Positions 6,836 through 18,532 of a stretch of 32,020 nt of DNA are shown here, piece by piece; the first letter of the stretch is position 1; each line of letters opens with the position of its first letter. The stretch is from Planctomycetota bacterium (GTDB taxonomy: Bacteria > Planctomycetota > B15-G4), in the NCBI GenBank assembly GCA_003644265.1, contig QNBX01000034.1:1-32020 (forward strand). The letters are read 5' to 3'. A model generated the notes under the pieces. It did not search any database and had not been told where the DNA came from. It was given only the letters and a program-made list of their open reading frames with translations. The position numbers were made by a program, and so were the translations under genes.

Positions 6836-9393
6836 GCACGCCCCTGCGCGCCGTGCTCGGCGTCCTGCTGGCCGACGCGCGCGCGCACCGCGGGCAGAGC
6901 GCCACCACGCTCGCGGGCGTGGCCGTGGGCATCGCGGTCATCGTGGCCATTCGCCTGGCGAGCCAGGCCGCGCTGCACTCGTTCGCCGGCACCTACCAGG
7001 CGCTCACCGGCGTGGCCACGCACCAGCTCACCGGCGTCGAACCACTGGACCCCGCGCGCCTGATCGACCTGCGCAGCCACCCCTCCGTGCGCGCCGTGCA
7101 GCCCGTGATCGAGAGCACGCTGGTGGTACCGCCCGCCCACGAGCGCGCTCCGTCGCGGCACAACCCGCGACCCTTGGTGCAGGTGGAGGGCGGCCCGAGC
7201 GCGCCGCGCAGCCTGCGCCTGCTGGGCATCGACCCCTTTCAGGCCGCGCCGTTCCTGGACCTGTCGGACGCCGCGGTCGCCGACGCCGGCGCCTCGCGCC
7301 TGTTCCAGCGCCTGTTGCTGGAGCCCGGCCTGGTGGCAATGGGCCCGGGCACCGCGCGGGTGCTCGGCGTGTCCGACGGCGACCAGCTCAGCGTGCAAGT
7401 GCCCGGTGGCCGCAAGACGCTGCGCGTGGCCCTGCTGAACGAGCCACGCCTGGACGCCGCCAACCCGCCCTTCGTGCTGACCGATCTGGCCAGCGCCCAG
7501 GAGCTGCTGGGCCTGGGCGCCTCCGTGCTGCGCTATGACCTGGTGCTGGAGGGCGACGGCGCCGAGCTGCCCGTGCTACCGGGCGAGCGACTGGAGCGCG
7601 CCAGCCGCCGCGGCGAGCGCGCCTCGTCGCTCACCGAGGCCTTCGCCACCAACCTGATGTGCCTCGGCTTCCTGGCCGTGCTGGTGGGCGCGTTCGTGGT
7701 CTTCAGCATGGCGCAGTTCGCGGTATCGCGGCGGCGCGGCCTACTGGGTCGGTTGCGCTGCCTGGGCTGCACGGCCCGCGGCTTGCTGCTCGCGTTGCTG
7801 AGCGAAGCCGCGCTGCTGGGGCTGCTGGGCGGCGCCCTCGGCCTGGGCGCCGGCGCGCTGCTGGCGCGGGTCCTGGTGAGCGACGTGGCGCGCTCGGTGG
7901 GCACGCTCTACGGCCCGGTGGGCGGCGCCCCCGTGCCCGAGCTGGACGGACTCAGCGCCGCGCTCGGCCTGGCCGTGGCCGTGATCTCCAGCGTGGGCGC
8001 CACCTGGGCGCCGGCGCGCTCGGCCGCGCGCACAGCGCCGGTGGCCGTGGCCGGCATCACCAGCGAGGACCCGCCCCCGCCGCGCTGGCTGCCGTGGGTG
8101 CTGTTGTTCGTGGCGGCGCTGCTGCTGGTACCTCAAGCCAGCGCCGTGATGCTGCCCGCCGTGTCCGTGCTGGCCGTGCTGCTGGCCAGCGCCACCGCCA
8201 TCCCGCGCCTGCTGGGGCTGGCCGTGTCGCGCGTACGACGCCCCGCGCTGCTGTCTCTCGCCTGTGGTCAGATCATGCGCACGCTGGGGCGCGCGGGCGC
8301 AGCCGCGGGTGCCCTGACCATGCCGCTGGCCATGACCGTGGCCGTCGTCACCATGGTGGGCTCGTTCCGGCAAGAGGTCATGGGCTGGTCGCAGGCCGTG
8401 CTGGCGGCCGACGTCTACATCAAGCCGCTGTGGTTCGAGCTGGCACCGGAGCGCGCGCGCCTGCCCGACGGTCTGCTCGCAGCGCTCGAGGCCCGCGACG
8501 ACGTGGCCTCCGTCGATCGACTGCGCTCGGTGGAGGAGCCCTCGCCAGAGGGCAGCTTCATGGTGGCTGGCGCGCGACTCGACACGCTGCGCGCGCGCGA
8601 CTCCCTGCGCGTGCTGCAGGGGGGCGAGCTGCCCGCCATCGTGGCGGCGCTGGAGGCGGGCGAGGTGCTGGTCTCCGAACCCCTGGCGCGACGTCGCGAG
8701 CTGTCACCGGGACACACGCTCGAGCTGGCGGGCAGACAGGGTGCGCGCACGCTGACGGTGGCCGGGGTGTTCCAGGACTTCTCCCTCGACCGCGGCTACG
8801 CGCTGCTGGCGGAGGCCACCTTCATCGAGCTGTACGGCGCGGTGCCGGTGCGCAACGCGGCCGTGCTGATGCGGCCCGGCGGCGACCCCGCGGCGCTGGT
8901 GGACCAGCTGGCGTCGCGCTTCCCCGACGCCGTCTTCCGCACGGTGGAGCGCCTGCGCGAGGACGTGGGCCACGCCTTCGACGACACCTTCGCCATCACC
9001 TTCGTGTTGCAGGCCATCTCCACGGCGCTGGCCCTGGTGGGTGTGATCACCGCGCTGCTGTGCCTGCACATCGAGCGCCGCCAGGAGCTGGGCGTGCTGC
9101 GCGCGTTGGGCGCCCGGCTGCGCACCGTGGGGGCGCTGCTGGTGCTGGAGGCCCTGCTGATCACCGGCGTGGCGGCGCTGGCCGCGCTGCCGGTGGGTCT
9201 GGCCCTGTCGTGGATCCTGGTGGACATCATCAACGAGCGCTCGTTCGGCTGGACGTTTCCAATGCGCGTGGACGGCCTGGCCCTGGCGGCCATCCTGGGC
9301 TCTGCCCTCGTGGCGGGCGTGCTGGCGGCGCTGGTCCCCTGGCTACTGGTGGCCCGCAGCCGCGTGGCCAGCCTGGTGGAGACGCGACGATGA
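6832..9393 (+). CDS. FtsX/MacB-type ABC permease, fused AttF-AttG arrangement
   Basis: This 853-aa integral membrane protein has two FtsX-type halves. Hydrophobic segments lie at about residues 26-43, 273-295, 316-346, 374-396, 421-458 (probably two helices), 489-512, 721-747, 767-800 and 817-840. Large periplasmic domains occupy about 45-270 and 513-720. This matches type VII ABC exporters such as YbbP or LolC/E-like double FtsX proteins. They do not move substrate through a channel but couple ATP hydrolysis to periplasmic movement. It overlaps the ATPase gene by 4 nt and the following lipocalin-like gene by 4 nt (ATGA both times), so the three are translationally coupled. In att operons the permease is split into AttF and AttG; here one long protein carries both halves. 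The substrate is probably a lipid or lipoprotein, by inference only. Confidence 0.88.
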   Translation: MSTPLRAVLGVLLADARAHRGQSATTLAGVAVGIAVIVAIRLASQAALHSFAGTYQALTGVATHQLTGVEPLDPARLIDLRSHPSVRAVQPVIESTLVVPPAHERAPSRHNPRPLVQVEGGPSAPRSLRLLGIDPFQAAPFLDLSDAAVADAGASRLFQRLLLEPGLVAMGPGTARVLGVSDGDQLSVQVPGGRKTLRVALLNEPRLDAANPPFVLTDLASAQELLGLGASVLRYDLVLEGDGAELPVLPGERLERASRRGERASSLTEAFATNLMCLGFLAVLVGAFVVFSMAQFAVSRRRGLLGRLRCLGCTARGLLLALLSEAALLGLLGGALGLGAGALLARVLVSDVARSVGTLYGPVGGAPVPELDGLSAALGLAVAVISSVGATWAPARSAARTAPVAVAGITSEDPPPPRWLPWVLLFVAALLLVPQASAVMLPAVSVLAVLLASATAIPRLLGLAVSRVRRPALLSLACGQIMRTLGRAGAAAGALTMPLAMTVAVVTMVGSFRQEVMGWSQAVLAADVYIKPLWFELAPERARLPDGLLAALEARDDVASVDRLRSVEEPSPEGSFMVAGARLDTLRARDSLRVLQGGELPAIVAALEAGEVLVSEPLARRRELSPGHTLELAGRQGARTLTVAGVFQDFSLDRGYALLAEATFIELYGAVPVRNAAVLMRPGGDPAALVDQLASRFPDAVFRTVERLREDVGHAFDDTFAITFVLQAISTALALVGVITALLCLHIERRQELGVLRALGARLRTVGALLVLEALLITGVAALAALPVGLALSWILVDIINERSFGWTFPMRVDGLALAAILGSALVAGVLAALVPWLLVARSRVASLVETRR

Positions 9394-10679
9394 CGCGCTC
9401 GGCACGCAACGCTCAGGCGCACCACAGCGCGGTGGCGCCCGACTCGCAGCCTGCTGCTAGCCCCCCCGGCATGCGCCGCTCGGCCGGCGTACACGCAGGT
9501 CTCGCGCTCGTCGCCGCCCTCATGTGCCTCAACTTGACGAACGCACAGGAGTACACGCCGTCGTTGGATGAGGCCGGCTTCCTGCGCGCCACCAGCGGGC
9601 GCCCGCTGACGCTGCCCGCCGATCACGCGGCGCACCCCGCGACGCGCACGGAGTGGTGGTACTTCACGGGGCCGCTCAGCGATGAGTCCGGCCGGCGCTA
9701 CGGCTTCCAGGCCACCTGGTTCCGACGCGCGCTGGTGCGCGAGCCAGCCGAGCGCGAATCGCCCCTGCTGGTGCGCGACGTGCTCATGTTCCACGGCGCG
9801 CTCACAGACCTGTCCAGCGGGCGTCTGTTGTTCTCGGAGGCCTCCAGCCGCGCCTTTCCGCCCTGGGCCTGGGCCAGCGAAGACGGGCTCGAGGTGCGTG
9901 TGTTCGAGAACGTGCTGAGCGGGCCCGGCTCGCGCAGCAAGCCCCGCGGGTCCCGCGCCGGTGCACCCGCGAGCGACGACGAGGCCCTCACCTCCCTGAC
10001 CCTGACCGCGGGCGAGGCCACGCTCGAGCTCGAGCTCACGCTGGGCGCCAGCGTCGTGCTGAACCACGGCGTCGAACCAGGCCTGAGCCTCAAGGGCAGC
10101 GAGCCGGGCCAGGCCTCCTGGTACTACTCGCTGCCGGACATCCCGGCCGTCGGCAGGTTGCGCATGGCCGACGGCGAGACGCGTCGCGTCAGCGGGCGCG
10201 CCTGGATGGACCACGAGTTCGGCAGCAGCCAGCTGGACGCCGAGCTGGTGGGCTGGGACTGGCTGTCGGTGGTGCTCGACGACGGCAGCGTGCTGATGGT
10301 CTACCTGCTACGCGACGCCGAGGGCCTGCCCCAGCCTGCCAGCTCGGGCACGCTGCTGGTGCCCGGGTCTCCCGCACGACACCTCGCGCGCGGCGCGTTC
10401 ACGCTGCGCGCGCGCTCGACCTGGACCAGCCCCGACAGCGGCATCAGCTACCCGTCCGGCTGGACGCTGGAGGTCCCCGACGCGCAGCTCAGCCTGAACG
10501 TGACGCCGCTGCTCGAAGCGCAGGAGCTGCAGACGCGCTCGACCGGCGTGACCTACTGGGAGGGGTTGTGCCGCTTCACCGGACAGCGCGCGGGAGCGCC
10601 GGTCACGGGCGAGGGCTACGTCGAGCTGGTGGGCTACGGCACGTCCGTCGCGGAGCGCTTCACGCCAACTTCCAAGTGA
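9390..10679 (+). CDS. AttH/CrtC-like lipocalin-domain secreted protein
   Basis: This 429-aa protein starts at ATG 9390, overlapping the permease stop. ATG 9471 (residue 28) is a good alternative because it directly begins a classical signal peptide (MRRSAGVHAGLALVAALMCL, then NLTNAQ). The mature part carries the AttH/carotenoid 1,2-hydratase (CrtC family) hallmarks: H-P-A-T-R-T-E-W-W-Y-F-T-G, G-F-Q-A-T-W-F, the helper motif ASWYYSLPDIPAVG, then GRAWMDHEFGSSQL and GWDWLSVVLDDGS in the second barrel. CrtC homologues hydrate carotenoids, but AttH-type members linked to ABC genes have no established reaction. No carotenoid genes are nearby, so I prefer AttH. It is likely periplasmic, acting with the ATPase and permease on a hydrophobic ligand. 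Confidence 0.85.
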   Translation: MTRSARNAQAHHSAVAPDSQPAASPPGMRRSAGVHAGLALVAALMCLNLTNAQEYTPSLDEAGFLRATSGRPLTLPADHAAHPATRTEWWYFTGPLSDESGRRYGFQATWFRRALVREPAERESPLLVRDVLMFHGALTDLSSGRLLFSEASSRAFPPWAWASEDGLEVRVFENVLSGPGSRSKPRGSRAGAPASDDEALTSLTLTAGEATLELELTLGASVVLNHGVEPGLSLKGSEPGQASWYYSLPDIPAVGRLRMADGETRRVSGRAWMDHEFGSSQLDAELVGWDWLSVVLDDGSVLMVYLLRDAEGLPQPASSGTLLVPGSPARHLARGAFTLRARSTWTSPDSGISYPSGWTLEVPDAQLSLNVTPLLEAQELQTRSTGVTYWEGLCRFTGQRAGAPVTGEGYVELVGYGTSVAERFTPTSK

Positions 10680-10852
10680 CAATCGGATCTCGTGGGCGCG
10701 TGGCTTCGCGTGTCACGCGCACAGACGGCGCGCAGGGTCGGTGATACATTCAAGCGTCACTCGCCCCCCACCCACGGGAGGGAGGGACGGAGCCGCACGC
10801 AACGGTCTCAGCTCCGCAGCCCATCCTCCCCGCTCGCACTGACGCCACGCCG

Positions 10853-12400
10853 ATGAAGGTTCTCTTCCTCTCTCAGTTCCTCGCGCAGGAGCCCCTCGGG
10901 CTCATGTATCTGTCGGGCGCGCTCAAGGCCGCCGGGCACGAGACCAAGATGATCTTCCTGCCCGACAACAACTTCGAGCAGACGTTCCGCGAGTTCGATC
11001 CGGACGTGGTGGGCTACTCGTTCACCACCGGCATCCACACCACGGTGCTGGGCTTCAACCAACAGGTGAAGGGCTTCAAGCCCGACGTCCTGACCATCGC
11101 CGGCGGGGCCCACGTGACCGTGGTGCCCGAGTTCATCCACGAGGAGGGCATCGACGCCATCTGCCGCGGTGACGGCGAGTACGCCATCGTTGAGTTCGTG
11201 AACCGGCTCCAGCATGGCGGCGACCTGACCAGCGTGCCGAGCATCACCTACAAGGACGGCGACGGCTTGGTGCACACCAACGAGCCGGGGCGCCTCGAGC
11301 AGGACCTGGAGGCCTTCGGCTTCTGCGATCGCTCGCTGGTCTACGACGCGGCCGACTTCTACCGGCTGTCGGAGCGCAAGGTCATCAAGACCGACCGCGG
11401 CTGCCCCATGAACTGTTCCTTCTGCTTCCACCACGCCTGGAAGAAGAAGGTCTACAAGGTGACCAACAACGAATACGTGCGCCGCCGCTCCGTGGGCCAC
11501 GTGATCGAAGAGGCGCTGCGCCTCAAGGCGGAGTACCCGCTGACGTACGTGCACTTCCTCGATGACATCTTCAACATCAACAACAAGTGGTTGGAGGAGT
11601 TCGCCGAGCGCTGGCCTCGGGAGGTCGGCCTGCCGTTCGACGCCATCCTGATGGCCAACATGGTCACAGAGAAGCACATCCGCCTGCTCAAGCAGGCCGG
11701 CTGCATCTACGCGCGCATCGCCTTCGAGGCGGCCAACGACCACATGCGCAACGCGGTCATGAAGAAGAACACCACGCGCGCGCAGCTCATCCGCGCGGCC
11801 GGGTTCATCCGGCAGTACGGTATCCGCCTGGGTTCGCTGAACATGCTGGGCGGACCCGGCACGTCCATCGAGGACGATCTTGAGACCATCGAGCTCAACA
11901 TCGAGTGCAGGGTCGACCACCCGCTGTGCAGCCTGCTGCAGCCGTACCCGATGACCGACATCAACGACATGACCCGGGAGATGGGCTTGGCGACGGACAC
12001 GTGGGAGGAGTTCCCCACCCTGTTCAACCGCACGACCTCCATCAGCCTGCCCAACCGCCATTACTACGAGAACCTGCACAAGTGGTTCCCGGTGGTGGTG
12101 CGCTTCCCGAGCCTGCTGCCCTTCGTGCGGCGCGCCATTCGCTGGAAATGGGCCCAGAAGCCTTACTTGGTCATGTACATGCTCTTCAGCGAGTGGCTCG
12201 TGACCGAGCAGAACATGATCTACAACAAGGCCCAGGGTAAGCGCGGCTTCCGGACGCTTCCGCCGGTAGACTTCGTGAGCCGGGTCATCACCAAGGGCTT
12301 CATCCGCCTGTTCACAGCCATCTTCGGACGCAACGCCACCAAGGTGGGGCTGAAGATGTCGCTGAACGACGAGCGGGTGATGAACCACATGGAAGACTGA
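10853..12400 (+). CDS. B12-binding-domain radical SAM enzyme (class B), substrate unknown
   Basis: This 515-aa protein starts at ATG 10853 (MKVLFLSQFLAQEPLGLMYL). Residues 1-130 form a cobalamin-binding Rossmann domain (GLMYLSGALKAAGHE, DVVGYSFTTG, IAGGAHVTVVPEF, CRGDGEYAIVEF). The radical SAM cluster motif follows as C184-P-M-N-C188-S-F-C191, with HFLDDIFNIN and IRLGSLNMLGGPGTSIEDDL in the TIM barrel. There is no transmembrane helix. Relatives include BchE, HpnP-like hopanoid methylases and P-methylases, and sequence alone does not choose among them. It stands alone on + with 173 nt upstream, where a GATACAT element at about 10742 could be a -10 box. Its downstream neighbour is an unrelated-looking secreted protein, giving no clue to substrate. 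Confidence 0.88.
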   Translation: MKVLFLSQFLAQEPLGLMYLSGALKAAGHETKMIFLPDNNFEQTFREFDPDVVGYSFTTGIHTTVLGFNQQVKGFKPDVLTIAGGAHVTVVPEFIHEEGIDAICRGDGEYAIVEFVNRLQHGGDLTSVPSITYKDGDGLVHTNEPGRLEQDLEAFGFCDRSLVYDAADFYRLSERKVIKTDRGCPMNCSFCFHHAWKKKVYKVTNNEYVRRRSVGHVIEEALRLKAEYPLTYVHFLDDIFNINNKWLEEFAERWPREVGLPFDAILMANMVTEKHIRLLKQAGCIYARIAFEAANDHMRNAVMKKNTTRAQLIRAAGFIRQYGIRLGSLNMLGGPGTSIEDDLETIELNIECRVDHPLCSLLQPYPMTDINDMTREMGLATDTWEEFPTLFNRTTSISLPNRHYYENLHKWFPVVVRFPSLLPFVRRAIRWKWAQKPYLVMYMLFSEWLVTEQNMIYNKAQGKRGFRTLPPVDFVSRVITKGFIRLFTAIFGRNATKVGLKMSLNDERVMNHMED

Positions 12401-12432
12401 CGCGCCCGGCGTCCTCGTCGGATCACCCGCAC

Positions 12433-13485
12433 ATGCTCTTCTTGTCTATTCATCAGCGCCGCGGCACGTGCGCACACACGCGTGCGCTGTTGATCTGGGC
12501 CGGCATGTTGGCGTTGGGGCTGCTCGCTCCCGGCGCCCACGCCCAGAGCATCGACAGCGTCACGCCCGCGGCGGGCACCCTGGGCTCGCTGCTGAGCATC
12601 ACCGGCACGGGCTTCGGCGAGACCCGCGGCAAGCTCACGCTGGTGGACGAAGACGCCAAGAAGGACCCGCGTCTGGCCATCCTCTCCTGGAGCGACACGG
12701 CTATCGAGGCCCGCGTGAAGCGCGCGCCGGACGCCGGGCCCACCACGCTGCAGCTGCATCCCAATGACGGCGGGCTCGCGGCGGCGGCCTTCAGCGTGCT
12801 GCCGCCCGTCATCACCGGGTTCAGCCAGACCATCGCGGCGCCGAGGGAGAAGCTCAGCATTTTCGTCCAGGACCTGGGCAACCGCCGGCCGCGGGTCGAC
12901 GTGGGCTGGAAGCGGATCCGGGTGGTCAAGCTGAAGCCGGTGGAGGGCGCGCCGGACGACCGCGAGGTCATCGTGCGCGTCCCCCGGCGCGCCGTGGCCG
13001 ACGGCGTCTGGAACGTGCGCGTCACCAACCAGGTCGGAGCTGACCTGGTAAAGACCACGCTGCAGATCCAGGGCAGCAAGCGCAAACAGATCGCGCGTCG
13101 CCAGGTCCTGGGCACCGTCCGGGATCTGGAGTTCGTCACCAAGGCGGGCGGCATGAAGACCGTAGTGCTCGATGACCTGGTGCTGACCACGGCCAGCGGC
13201 AAGTCCAAGGACAAGACGCTGCAGAGCACGCTCGAGCTCGCGTTCGAGCAGCCGCCGCTGATTCCCACCAGCTTCTCGGGTCCGCCGGTCGACCAGGCGC
13301 GCCTGACCTACACCGAAGTCGTGGAGGGCGTTGAGACCACCTGGACCTCCGACGGTGTGCCCCTGTCGATCACCATCCAGAGCCGCGTGAAGCGGCAGTT
13401 CGCCGGCATCTACTCGGCCACGCTCACGTCGCCAGGCCAGCCGGACGTGGCGGTGGACGGGGCCTTCGTGAATCGACTGCCGTAA
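12433..13485 (+). CDS. Secreted IPT/TIG-domain protein, function unknown
   Basis: This 350-aa protein starts at ATG 12433. Residues 1-37 are a signal peptide with a long basic n-region and the core LLIWAGMLALGLLAPGAHA, cleaved before Q38; a start at M25 would leave too little h-region. Residues about 39-118 form an IPT/TIG immunoglobulin-like domain (IDSVTPAAGTLGSLLSITGT, GFGETRGKLTL, WSDTAIEARV). A second, weaker beta-sandwich occupies about 125-215 (VITGFSQTIAAPREKLSIFV, VPRRAVADGVWNVRVTN). The C-terminal third is beta-rich and unrecognised. No cysteine pairs, metal sites or enzyme motifs are seen. It is probably periplasmic or cell-surface. It is 32 nt downstream of the radical SAM gene, so co-transcription is possible. 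Confidence 0.75.
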   Translation: MLFLSIHQRRGTCAHTRALLIWAGMLALGLLAPGAHAQSIDSVTPAAGTLGSLLSITGTGFGETRGKLTLVDEDAKKDPRLAILSWSDTAIEARVKRAPDAGPTTLQLHPNDGGLAAAAFSVLPPVITGFSQTIAAPREKLSIFVQDLGNRRPRVDVGWKRIRVVKLKPVEGAPDDREVIVRVPRRAVADGVWNVRVTNQVGADLVKTTLQIQGSKRKQIARRQVLGTVRDLEFVTKAGGMKTVVLDDLVLTTASGKSKDKTLQSTLELAFEQPPLIPTSFSGPPVDQARLTYTEVVEGVETTWTSDGVPLSITIQSRVKRQFAGIYSATLTSPGQPDVAVDGAFVNRLP

Positions 13486-13629
13486 GGCCCGCTGGGCAGC
13501 TGCCGCGCCCATGGGCGGCGCACTCCCTCGGCGGACGCCCGCAGCCCTGCCCTCGCCAGGCGCCCGCAGGGGCTGCTCGCACGGACCCGAGCGCGACGGG
13601 GCCAGCGCCGGCGCGCTATCATCCTCGGG

Positions 13630-14154
13630 GTGAACGCCACGCTGGCTCTACTCGACATCGGACCTCTGGAGTTCGTGCTGCTCGCCGCGGCGGCGGTGCT
13701 GCTCTTTGGTGGCGACCTGCCGGACGTGGCGCGTAAAGCCGCGCGCTTCGTGGGGCGCATGCGAGCCATGTCCTCCGACCTCACCCAGGACCTGCGCCGC
13801 CCTCCGCCCGAGTTCCGCATGCCCGACGAGCTGCGCCGGCCTCCGGAGCTCGACCTGCCAACTGACCTGGGCCTGTCGCCGCAGGAGCGCTCGTTGTCCG
13901 CCTCGCCCCCCATCTCCGAGGCTTCGTGGCGGCCCAAGACGAGCCCGCCGGATCCCGAGGCGTTTCCCGCTCCCGGGAGCGTGGAGACGGACGCGTCATC
14001 GGGATCGGCCGCGCACCCCGCTGAGCCTGCGCCACCGAGTGCACACGACGCTGCGGAGCAGCCGTGCTCCCCAGCCGAGCCGGGAGCTGACGCGCCGCGT
14101 CCCGAGCGCCGCGAAGACCAGCCGCCCGAGGCCTCGAAGCCCGCGACGCCGTAG
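13630..14154 (+). CDS. TatA/TatB-like twin-arginine translocase protein
   Basis: This 174-aa protein starts at GTG 13630, right after a TATCAT-containing stretch. The N-terminus has the TatA/B layout: a short periplasmic start, L-D-I-G-P-L-E-F-V-L, one transmembrane helix (LLAAAAVLLFGGDLP, hinge F-G-G), then a basic amphipathic helix (DVARKAARFVGRMRAMSSDL). The Glu early in the helix (GPLEF) is a TatB-leaning feature. The length is also TatB-like, with a long Pro/Ser/Glu-rich disordered tail from about residue 60 to the end. No tatC or second tatA is adjacent, so it is a lone copy. It is convergent with gyrB; the 107 nt between them hold no clear terminator. Confidence 0.8.
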   Translation: MNATLALLDIGPLEFVLLAAAAVLLFGGDLPDVARKAARFVGRMRAMSSDLTQDLRRPPPEFRMPDELRRPPELDLPTDLGLSPQERSLSASPPISEASWRPKTSPPDPEAFPAPGSVETDASSGSAAHPAEPAPPSAHDAAEQPCSPAEPGADAPRPERREDQPPEASKPATP

Positions 14155-14261
14155 TCCCGGGTGGCCCGGAGCCTGGCGAGACTCCCCCGGCCCAGCCATG
14201 CTCCCTGGCCCTGGCGCCCCGTCGGGCTCCGCGGCGCGGCGCTCAACCAAACGCTGTACCG

Positions 14262-17002
<2,741 letters not shown>

Positions 17003-17036
17003 GCTGCATGCCGAAGGAAGAGACAGGAAACCACCA

Positions 17037-18140
17037 TCAGGATGTTATCGGCATCACAACATAACGCGAAACAGCACCTGAGCTAAAGACGCCAGCCGAG
17101 CTGCGGTCCTTGAAGCGGAGCGTCAAGGCGTCCTCCTGCATGGTTTTCAGGTATTCGCTGATGAAGGCCGGGTTGAAGCGGATCTCGACCTCGTCACCGT
17201 CGTAGTCTACCGGCACGTCGCTGCGGGACTCTCCCAGGCCCTCCTGGCGCGACATGACCGCGAGCTGCCCCTCGCTCAGCTCGAGCCGCACCATGGGCGA
17301 CTCGGCACCAGCCGTGATCATGGCTCGGCTCACAGCAGACGCCAGTTCGTCACGCGCCACGCTGACCTGGCCCGGCAGGCTGGAATCCTCCGGCATGACC
17401 GCGCGGAAGTCGGGGAACTCGCCCTCGACCAGCTGAGCCAACACCTCGGCGTTGGGCGTACGGAAGGCCACCAACGACTGGCGCAGCACGATCTGCAGGG
17501 GTGTCTTGTCATCCTCGGCGCCCAGGCGCTGCAGCTGCTGCAGGCCCTTGAGCGGGACCACTGCGCTGCGGCGCTCGGCGACGCCCGTCGCCATGGGCAG
17601 AGTGGCCAACGCGAGCCGACGGCCGTCCGTGGCCACCAGGGTGATGCCCTCGGGATCGAGTTCGAGCAACACGCCATTGAATGCGTAGCGTCCCATGTCC
17701 TTGCTAGCCGCGAACATGGTCCTCGAACACAGGGCGACGAACTCTCCGAGCGGCAGCTCCACCCCCGCCTCGTCTTCGACGGTCGGGATCGACGGGAACA
17801 TGTCCGGATCGTCGCCGTTGAGCTTGAAGTAGGCCCGCTCCGACTTGAGCTCGTGGGTCTGATCCACCTGCACGATGGTGATCTCGGCGTCGTCGATGGA
17901 GCGCACAGCCTGCAGCAAGGTCGCCGCCGGCAAGGCCGCCGTGCCCTCGCCCGAAACGTTCTCGTCGCTGAAGCGTCGTCGGATGGAGATATCGCCGTCC
18001 GTGGCCGTGAACTCCACCCGGTTGCCATCGACCGAGATGAGCACGTCCGTGAGCAGCGGGCGCATGCTGCGCGCTGGGCACACGGACGACGTGAGCTGAA
18101 GATGTTGCAGGAATGGCTCGCGAGGTGTCGAAAGGTTCAT
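17037..18140 (-). CDS. dnaN: DNA polymerase III beta sliding clamp
   Basis: This 367-aa protein starts at ATG 18140 and has the three-domain clamp architecture. It forms the ring that tethers Pol III to DNA. Recognisable segments are the N-terminal ARSMRPLLTDVLISVDGNRV, F-T-A-T-D-G-D-I-S-I, YAFNGVLLELDPEGITLVAT, DGRRLALATLP, EGEFPDFRAVMP, and the C-terminal FNPAFISEYLKTM and Y-V-V-M-P-I-T-S. The last forms part of the clamp-binding pocket. It follows dnaA on the same strand after a 392-nt gap that looks like oriC, and is followed by dciA and gyrB. recF, usually next to dnaN, is missing here. Confidence 0.97.
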   Translation of the reverse strand: MNLSTPREPFLQHLQLTSSVCPARSMRPLLTDVLISVDGNRVEFTATDGDISIRRRFSDENVSGEGTAALPAATLLQAVRSIDDAEITIVQVDQTHELKSERAYFKLNGDDPDMFPSIPTVEDEAGVELPLGEFVALCSRTMFAASKDMGRYAFNGVLLELDPEGITLVATDGRRLALATLPMATGVAERRSAVVPLKGLQQLQRLGAEDDKTPLQIVLRQSLVAFRTPNAEVLAQLVEGEFPDFRAVMPEDSSLPGQVSVARDELASAVSRAMITAGAESPMVRLELSEGQLAVMSRQEGLGESRSDVPVDYDGDEVEIRFNPAFISEYLKTMQEDALTLRFKDRSSAGVFSSGAVSRYVVMPITS

Positions 18141-18251
18141 GGTCTGCGGTGGTCTCCGTGCATCGGTCGCTCAAGCTGTGCGGGGTGACGCGGTGACCAA
18201 TGAAGAGAAGTATGAATTAAGGAACCATCACCGTCATAAGGCCGACCGGAT

Positions 18252-18260
18252 TGTGGACAA
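18252..18260 (-). promoter_or_regulatory. DnaA box (TTGTCCACA)
   Basis: On the minus strand this reads TTGTCCACA, a full match to the relaxed consensus TTNTCCACA. Confidence 0.55.
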
Positions 18261-18516
18261 GGCTCGCGGAACGGTCGCAAGCTGTTGGCCCACAGGGAGA
18301 TCGGCCGGAAGGGGTGTGTGGACGGAAGCTCACAGTATGCCCACCGGACAGCGGATGATCCACGTAGCGGACCGGTGGCGTCTGCGGTCGAGGTGGAGCC
18401 CTGGGGAGGACGGGGCTGTTTCACGACGGCTGTCCCACGGGCTGTGCACAGAAACGCGGCGCAAAGCGATCGGCCAGGTGGTGCCTGGGGCGGACCCGGT
18501 GCCCAGGGACGCGGAC

Positions 18517-18525
18517 TTATCCACG
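18517..18525 (+). promoter_or_regulatory. DnaA box (TTATCCACG)
   Basis: It matches TTATCCACA at 8 of 9 positions, just past the dnaA stop codon. Confidence 0.5.
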
Positions 18526-18532
18526 TTCGAAT

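Larger units (their letters stand above)
18141..18532. other. Candidate replication origin (dnaA-dnaN intergenic region)
   Basis: This 392-nt gene-free stretch between dnaA and dnaN has two good DnaA-box matches (18252-18260 and 18517-18525) and one weak one (TGATCCACG, 18356-18364). It also contains the palindrome CTGTGCACAG (18442-18451) and a locally A+T-rich block at about 18199-18240 that could serve as unwinding element. The dnaA-dnaN gap is a classical oriC location and parS sites lie about 11 kb away. Few boxes are visible, so the call is tentative. The dnaN promoter must also lie here unless dnaA reads through. Confidence 0.5.

Noticed and set aside
7659..9389. Upstream extension of the AttH-like frame through the permease
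   Set aside because: The translation is Arg/Gly/Ala shadow sequence; homology begins only after ATG 9390.
18442..18451. CTGTGCACAG as a DnaA box
   Set aside because: It is a palindrome that differs from TTNTCCACA at key positions; noted only as part of the candidate origin.
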